Origin: an uncultured Chloroflexota bacterium
GTDB lineage: Bacteria; Chloroflexota; Anaerolineae; Caldilineales; Caldilineaceae
NCBI GenBank assembly: GCA_903879975.1
Contig: CAIRNL010000099.1
Coordinates: 1-6,914 of the forward strand
DNA length: 6,914 nucleotides
Direction: 5' to 3'
The notes under the pieces were generated by a model that saw nothing but the letters and a program-made list of their open reading frames with translations, had not been told where the DNA came from and searched no databases. Positions 1-3,996 of this stretch are shown piece after piece; position 1 is the stretch's first letter, and every line of letters starts with the position of its first letter. Both the position numbers and the translations under genes were made by a program.

Positions 1-277
1 CACCAAGCACGTGCCGCCCCGGTTGTTCACTGCCCAGGGTCAGCCCACTGCGTTGAACCGAGAATTCAAGACTGCAGCCTAGCGTGAAGGCCGACAGAAA
101 CCAGGACTTTGCCAGTTCGCCCTCTCGACAGCAGCGGTGCCCGAAAATCCCACTTGCTAAATCCCACCACTGCAGCAGCGGTGCCCATCGCGCCTGAATG
201 TCCTTGCTATCCTTCCAGTACAACAGCAGGCGGGCATGTTACTCTTCATCGACCTGGCGATCGTAGCGATACCTTGG
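1..277. other. Left-edge stretch with no supported gene
   Basis: Nothing here can be assigned. On the plus strand, a frame from base 2 stays open for 26 codons to a TAG at 80-82 and would end in NREFKTAA; it could be the tail of a gene entering from the left, but it is too short to judge. On the minus strand the frame beyond a TAA at about 238-240 is open to the window edge, but it has no clear start or Shine-Dalgarno and I recognise no family. The stretch also contains two copies of CAGCAGCGGTGCCC (129-142 and 173-186) and two of AAATCCCAC (145-153 and 159-167). It lies downstream of mutY, so it may hold the 3' untranslated end of that transcript. I found no convincing terminator hairpin. 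Confidence 0.4.
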
Positions 278-1390
278 CTATGCGTATAGGCGCAGTGCAG
301 CGATGATCTTCTGATCCGTCACCGGGAAGGGGAACTGATCGAGTTTGGCAAGCTCCACCCAACGCCAGTCTGTGCAGCCGATCGCCTGGGGTGTGCCGGC
401 TCGATAGCGGGCGTGAAAGGCGTGCAGCGTGATGCGGAAATGCGTGTAGGCATGCTTGACTGTTGTCAACAGGTCGCCGGCCTCGATCTCGATGGCCAAT
501 TCTTCGTCGATCTCACGCCGCAGACAGGCCGGCAGATCTACATCCTCGGGATCTCGCTTGCCACCAGGAAACTCCCAAAGCCCGCCCAGCATGCCGTCAG
601 CCGGCCGCTGGGCGATCAGCACAGACGAGTGATAGGGCTCCCCCTGCCAGATGATGCCAGCAGCGACGTCGTAGTGGGGCGTCTGCTTGCGCGGCGGCAT
701 GACGGGGCGCTCGGCCTGGGTACCGGCTGCGGCGGAGCGGCAGTGAACGGCTAGCGGGCACAGCAGGCAGCGTGGATTTTGCGGCGTGCAGAGCATGGCA
801 CCCAGTTCCATCAACGCTTCATTGCTGATGCCTGCCTGTCCGGCCGGCGCCGCTTCGACCAGCGCCAACGCCAGCGCCCACAAATCCCGCAGCACAGCAG
901 GATCGTTGATGGGACGATCGATGTCGAACAACCGTGTCAGCACGCGCTTGACGTTGCCGTCCAGAATGGGCTCTGCCTGCGCATAGGCCAGGCTCAGGAT
1001 CGCCCCGGCTGTGTACGCGCCGATGCCAGGCAGATCCAGGATGGCAGCGCGCGTGGCAGGCAACTGGCCACCGTAATCCGCCATGACACGCTGTGCGGCC
1101 TTGTGCAGGTTGCGGGCGCGGGCATAGTACCCCAACCCTTCCCACTCTTTGAGGACGTCGTGCAGGTCGGCTGTGGCCAGGGCGTCTAGATTGGGAAACC
1201 GTGCCATCCAACGTTCGAAGTAGGTGACGACCGTTTCGACGCGCGTCTGTTGCAGCATGATTTCGCTGATCCAGACGCGGTAGGCGTCGCGCTCTCCAGC
1301 CGGCGCATCGCGCCAAGGAAGCGAGCGCTGATGGAGTGCATGCCACTCGATCAGACGAACGGCCAGAGCAGTAAAATCAGGGGCGGGCAT
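278..1390 (-). CDS. mutY: A/G-specific adenine DNA glycosylase MutY
   Basis: This 370-residue protein should remove adenine mispaired with 8-oxoguanine, starting base excision repair that prevents G:C to T:A transversions. The N-terminal endonuclease III-like domain (about 1-225) is complete: the catalytic Glu is E43 in SEIMLQQTRVETV, the helix-hairpin-helix reads LPGIGAYTAGAI (about 120-131), and the catalytic Asp is D144 in LDGNVKRV. Four cysteines, C201, C208, C211 and C217, form the usual C-x6-C-x2-C-x5-C 4Fe-4S loop. The C-terminal domain (about 237-368), which reads 8-oxoG, has a Nudix-like box (LWEFPGGK then REIDEEL) and the MutY-typical KHAYTHFRI. Length is normal for the family. The ATG puts about 24 residues before the conserved LPWR, as in E. 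coli, though I see no good Shine-Dalgarno. It lies 48 bases after the zinc-ribbon gene and is probably co-transcribed with it. Family identity is secure; co-transcription is inferred. Confidence 0.97.
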   Translation of the reverse strand: MPAPDFTALAVRLIEWHALHQRSLPWRDAPAGERDAYRVWISEIMLQQTRVETVVTYFERWMARFPNLDALATADLHDVLKEWEGLGYYARARNLHKAAQRVMADYGGQLPATRAAILDLPGIGAYTAGAILSLAYAQAEPILDGNVKRVLTRLFDIDRPINDPAVLRDLWALALALVEAAPAGQAGISNEALMELGAMLCTPQNPRCLLCPLAVHCRSAAAGTQAERPVMPPRKQTPHYDVAAGIIWQGEPYHSSVLIAQRPADGMLGGLWEFPGGKRDPEDVDLPACLRREIDEELAIEIEAGDLLTTVKHAYTHFRITLHAFHARYRAGTPQAIGCTDWRWVELAKLDQFPFPVTDQKIIAALRLYA

Positions 1391-1423
1391 TGGATGCAGG
1401 CAGGGATACAGCAGGCCGATGTA

Positions 1424-1437
1424 GGGGCACGTGCCCC
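1424..1437. repeat. 14-base perfect palindrome between zinc-ribbon gene and mutY
   Basis: GGGGCACGTGCCCC reads the same on both strands and begins one base after the stop codon of the zinc-ribbon gene, inside the 48-base spacer before mutY. As RNA it could form a five-pair GC-rich stem with an ACGT loop; as DNA it is a CACGTG-centred dyad. No T-run follows on the minus strand, so it does not look like an intrinsic terminator. It may be an mRNA stability or processing element, or a chance sequence. Confidence 0.5.
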
Positions 1438-1438
1438 A

Positions 1439-1645
1439 TTACTGTGGCGTGCCCAACGGCATAAAGAAACACTGCCCCAAGAGGGTCATCGCAAAGAGTA
1501 CGATGATGAAGATCCACATCCAATTCGAGAAGCCACTCATTCCGCCCTTTTTCTTGGGGGGCTTGGGCTTGGGCAGCGGCGTCTGACAACGCCAGCACAC
1601 TTCTTTGTCTTCTGGATTCCAGGTGTTGCAATTTGGGCAGTTCAT
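1439..1645 (-). CDS. Small zinc-ribbon membrane protein
   Basis: This 68-residue protein begins with a zinc-ribbon knuckle, C3-x2-C6 and C17-x2-C20 (MNCPNC and CWRC), suited to bind one Zn2+. A Pro/Lys-rich linker follows (about 22-33, PLPKPKPPKKKGG), then one hydrophobic segment (about 42-61, WMWIFIIVLFAMTLLGQCFF) long enough to cross the membrane. The Lys-rich side suggests the ribbon stays in the cytoplasm by the positive-inside rule. The ATG has a good Shine-Dalgarno, GAGGG (1652-1656), six bases upstream. Zinc ribbon plus membrane anchor is a common architecture among uncharacterised small bacterial proteins; I cannot name a function. It is followed by mutY in the same direction and diverges from glcF. 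The compact cysteine pairs, linker and membrane segment argue that it is real rather than a chance frame. Confidence 0.82.
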   Translation of the reverse strand: MNCPNCNTWNPEDKEVCWRCQTPLPKPKPPKKKGGMSGFSNWMWIFIIVLFAMTLLGQCFFMPLGTPQ

Positions 1646-1674
1646 GGCTTTCCCTCACATCATTGACTGTCGCT

Positions 1675-1704
1675 ATCGTAGCACAGGCCTGCTCGAGTTG
1701 CGAA
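1675..1704 (-). promoter_or_regulatory. Possible promoter for the zinc-ribbon/mutY unit
   Basis: On the minus strand TTCGCA (1704-1699) and TACGAT (1680-1675) are separated by 18 bases. Each matches a sigma70-type hexamer at four of six positions. Transcription would begin near 1668, giving a leader of about 23 bases with the GAGGG ribosome-binding site. The match is weak and position is the main argument. Confidence 0.28.
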
Positions 1705-1791
1705 ACATCTCCTGTGGTTTTGCTGCCATCTATCCTGACCTGAGTTGTTTGACGATGCTGCGCCTATCCGCCGCTGTCTTCGTCGCTTTGG

Positions 1792-1804
1792 TGTCATCAT
1801 GACA
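1792..1804. promoter_or_regulatory. 13-base dyad, candidate operator upstream of glcF
   Basis: TGTCATcATGACA is a perfect inverted repeat (six-base arms, one central base) in the divergent spacer, 42 bases before the GTG start of glcF. It has the GT(N)xAC form that FadR-subfamily GntR regulators bind; GlcC, the glycolate-responsive activator of E. coli, belongs to that subfamily. No regulator gene is visible in the window. The dyad is seen directly; its role as an operator is inference. Confidence 0.35.
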
Positions 1805-1835
1805 GCCCTGTGTGAAGAACCCGTGAAGAAGTTGT

Positions 1836-1844
1836 AGGGAAAGC
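1836..1844 (+). promoter_or_regulatory. Ribosome-binding site supporting the GTG start of glcF
   Basis: AGGGAAAGC lies just before GTG 1847, with the AGGGA core six bases from the codon. The identical nine bases precede the zinc-ribbon gene on the other strand (1656 side, reading AGGGAAAGCC before ATG). The downstream ATG at 1904 has no comparable site, so this favours GTG. Confidence 0.45.
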
Positions 1845-1846
1845 AG

Positions 1847-3208
1847 GTGGCCTTCCAGAGCGGCCGTTCGACAAACGGCCAGCCTGTGTGCTATCTTTCG
1901 GCCATGGCCCACGTCAATTTGCTCGATCAACCGGATGTCCGCCGCAGGCTGGATCAGTGTATTCACTGTGGCTTGTGCCTGCCTGCGTGCCCGACCTATT
2001 CTGTAGTGCACCTGGAGATGGACAGCCCGCGCGGGCGCATTGCGCTCATGCGCGCAGCAGCCGATGGGCGCATCGCGCTGGAAGGTGCTTTTGAGGAGCA
2101 CATTGACCTTTGCCTGGGTTGTCGCGCGTGTGAAAGTGCCTGCCCGTCAGGCGTGCAGTACGGTCTGCTGCTCGAAACGGCCAAGGCTGCGCTGAGCGCA
2201 GAAGTTCGCACAAGTCACTCCTCGTCCCCGGCCCCCCGTCCCTCCCATGCAATCCAGGCGTTCGGGCTGCGCCAGTTGTTGCCCCACCGCAGGCGGCTGC
2301 GGCTGCTGGCACGCGGGCTGAGCATTTATCAACGACTGGGGCTGGCAAAGCTGGTGCAACGTATGCTGCCCAAGCTTTCGTCTGCGCTGACGACGATGGA
2401 AAGTATGGTGCCGCCCGTCGATCTCAACTACCTCGATGAGTCACAGCCGGCTCCTGCCATCGGACTCCGACGCGGCAAGGTCGCTTTTTTCGCTGGCTGC
2501 GTGCAGGATGCGTTTCTGGCCGGTGTCAACCGTGCTACAGTGCGGGTCCTGCAGCGCAACGGCTATGAGGTGCACTTTCCTCAAGAGCAGACCTGCTGCA
2601 GCGCAGCTGCCCTGCACAGCGGCGACACAGCGTTTGCGCGCGCGCTGGCGCGGCGCAACCTCGACGCCTTTGCCGGCGACGACTGGGTGGCCCTCATCAA
2701 CAACGCCGGCGGCTGCGGCGCAGCGCTGAAAGGATACGATCATCTGCTGGCCGACGATCCCTTGTATGCGACGCGCGCACGTGCCTTTGTCGCCAACGTC
2801 AAGGACATCAGTGAATTCCTGGCCGACCACTTGCACAACCCGCCTACTGGCTATGTGCAGGCGCGTGTTACCTATCTCGACTCCTGCCACCTGCGCCATG
2901 GGCAGAAGGTCAGCACGCAGCCGCGTGCGCTGCTGCGTGCAATTCCCGGCGTACAACTGATCGAAGGAACTCAGCCGGACATGTGCTGCGGCAGCGCCGG
3001 CATCTACAACCTGGTGCAGCCGGAGATGGCGAACCAAGTACTCGACAACAAGCTGGCCGATGTACGCTCCACCGGCGCTGGCATCATCGCCACGGCCAAC
3101 ACAGGCTGCTATATGCAGATGGTGTACGGCGTCAAGCGTGGCAGGATCAACGCTCGGGTCATGCACATTATCGAATTGCTGGAACGATCCTATGCAAATG
3201 CAGGCTGA
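1847..3208 (+). CDS. glcF: Glycolate oxidase iron-sulfur subunit GlcF
   Basis: GlcF carries electrons from the flavin subunits of glycolate dehydrogenase (glycolate to glyoxylate) towards the quinone pool at the inner face of the membrane. Counting 453 residues from GTG, two ferredoxin-type 4Fe-4S motifs are present: C38, C41, C44, C48 (CIHCGLCLPACP) and C89, C92, C95, C99 (CLGCRACESACP). Two cysteine-rich CCG-type domains follow: C218, C250-C251, C290, and C347, C380-C381, C421. The SPRGRI motif (60-65) between the ferredoxin motifs is typical of the family. The first CCG reads CCS (S252 for Gly). The start is uncertain: GTG 1847 has a Shine-Dalgarno, while ATG 1904 gives 434 residues, with 18 before the first cysteine, and matches the family's compact N-terminus. 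The gene leads an operon whose last gene supplies GlcD and GlcE. A related D-2-hydroxyacid dehydrogenase subunit is the main alternative. Confidence 0.94.
   Translation: MAFQSGRSTNGQPVCYLSAMAHVNLLDQPDVRRRLDQCIHCGLCLPACPTYSVVHLEMDSPRGRIALMRAAADGRIALEGAFEEHIDLCLGCRACESACPSGVQYGLLLETAKAALSAEVRTSHSSSPAPRPSHAIQAFGLRQLLPHRRRLRLLARGLSIYQRLGLAKLVQRMLPKLSSALTTMESMVPPVDLNYLDESQPAPAIGLRRGKVAFFAGCVQDAFLAGVNRATVRVLQRNGYEVHFPQEQTCCSAAALHSGDTAFARALARRNLDAFAGDDWVALINNAGGCGAALKGYDHLLADDPLYATRARAFVANVKDISEFLADHLHNPPTGYVQARVTYLDSCHLRHGQKVSTQPRALLRAIPGVQLIEGTQPDMCCGSAGIYNLVQPEMANQVLDNKLADVRSTGAGIIATANTGCYMQMVYGVKRGRINARVMHIIELLERSYANAG
1862..1880 (+). repeat. Seven-pair hairpin at the 5' end of glcF
   Basis: GGCCGTT (1862-1868) and AACGGCC (1874-1880) pair perfectly around a five-base loop. 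If translation begins at GTG 1847 this lies inside codons 6-12; if it begins at ATG 1904 it lies in the leader, 23 bases before the start. No T-run follows, so it is not a terminator. Confidence 0.4.
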
Positions 3209-3989
3209 CTTTCTCGCCGATCTGCGCACGCAACTCAACGGCGACGCGCAGGTACAGGCTGCGTGGCTGGCCGGCAGCTTCGGTTGCGGCAACGCAGATC
3301 GCTACTCCGACATCGACCTGCACCTGCTGCTCGACGATATCGAAACCTTCCGCAACCGCGCGCAGGCGTGGCTGGAATCGCTGCGCCCACTGGTGCTCTA
3401 CAGGCTACTCTTCGACGGCCGGATGATCAACGCCCTCACCGACGAGGGTCTGCGCATCGACATTTGGCTGCACGACGAAGCGCCGCCGCTCGATCCGGCC
3501 GCAGTCGACGTGCAGCTCGACCGCGGCGGTGTGCTACGCCTGGAGACGCTACCGGCCACAGCACCCGCCCCAGCGCAGATAGCCGGCACCTTGCTCGCCC
3601 AGATGGAGGAGTTCTGGCGCTGTATCGCACTGCTGCCCACGGTCATCGGCCGCCGTGAATTGCTCGTAGCATTCACAGGCCTGAATATGGAACTGGGCCT
3701 TGTCACCGAGATTCTGATGGCAGGATATGGCGTGCAACGCGAGCGCGGTGTCAAGATTCTCAACCCTTACCTGGGCGACACGCGCTGCGCCGAACTGGAG
3801 GCGGCGCTGCAATTGAACGGGCTGACCGTGGAAAGTCTGGTCATCGCGAACAGGGCGCTGGCCGAGATCGTGCGTACCCAGGGGCCGCTTATTGCGCGCC
3901 GTCATGGGTTTGTCTATCCGGCCACCTTGGAGAAGGCAGTGTTGCGCTATGTCGCCCACGAGTTGCACAACCTCCCGTGGGAGGAGTAG
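3192..3989 (+). CDS. Nucleotidyltransferase-fold protein (aminoglycoside-NTase-like)
   Basis: This 265-residue protein has the signature of the DNA polymerase beta-like nucleotidyltransferase fold: G28-S29 in WLAGSFGCG, the metal-binding pair D40-x-D42 in YSDIDLHLLL, and a likely third carboxylate, D90 in LRIDIWL. The rest (about 130-260) looks mostly helical, with a segment near GLNMELGLVTEILMAGYG (163-180) and KILNPYL (188-194) recalling the helical domain of aminoglycoside nucleotidyltransferase-like proteins. Members transfer a nucleotide to small molecules or proteins; the substrate here cannot be read from sequence, and resistance should not be assumed. The start ATG 3192 overlaps the end of glcF by 17 bases; ATG 3198 is an equally plausible second choice. 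No strong Shine-Dalgarno is visible, so translation is probably coupled to glcF. It separates glcF from glcDE by its own length and ends 7 bases before glcDE, with that gene's ribosome-binding site inside its last codons. Confidence 0.85.
   Translation: MQMQADFLADLRTQLNGDAQVQAAWLAGSFGCGNADRYSDIDLHLLLDDIETFRNRAQAWLESLRPLVLYRLLFDGRMINALTDEGLRIDIWLHDEAPPLDPAAVDVQLDRGGVLRLETLPATAPAPAQIAGTLLAQMEEFWRCIALLPTVIGRRELLVAFTGLNMELGLVTEILMAGYGVQRERGVKILNPYLGDTRCAELEAALQLNGLTVESLVIANRALAEIVRTQGPLIARRHGFVYPATLEKAVLRYVAHELHNLPWEE
3971..3986 (+). promoter_or_regulatory. Shine-Dalgarno of glcDE with an overlapping anti-SD hairpin
   Basis: GGGAGGAG (3979-3986) is the strongest ribosome-binding site in the window, ten bases before ATG 3997. 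Immediately upstream, CCTCC (3971-3975) can pair with GGAGG (3980-3984) around a four-base CGTG loop and hide the site. Both arms lie in the last codons of the nucleotidyltransferase gene, so ribosomes finishing that gene (stop at 3987-3989) would open the stem. Pairing is seen directly; translational coupling is inferred. Confidence 0.5.
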
Positions 3990-3996
3990 AACGCCA

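Noticed and set aside
1..240. Minus-strand frame open beyond the end of mutY to the window edge
   Set aside because: It is in the mutY frame after two stops, has no clear start codon with a ribosome-binding site, and matches no family I know.
109..306. A 65-codon plus-strand frame at the left edge
   Set aside because: No Shine-Dalgarno, no motif, Pro/Ala/Thr-rich chance composition, and it runs into the end of mutY.
779..1189. A 136-codon plus-strand frame opposite mutY
   Set aside because: It lies wholly within mutY, whose catalytic and Fe-S motifs fix the coding strand; it has no domain signature.
1749..1777. TTGACG at 1749-1754 as a -35 box for glcF
   Set aside because: No acceptable -10 hexamer lies 16-18 bases downstream.
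2441..3292. A 283-codon open frame antisense to glcF
   Set aside because: It covers the conserved cysteine motifs of glcF on the opposite strand and shows no family features of its own.
3192..3989. Reading the nucleotidyltransferase as an antibiotic-resistance gene
   Set aside because: Only the general fold motifs are visible; its place in a metabolic operon and the lack of any mobile element give no support for resistance.
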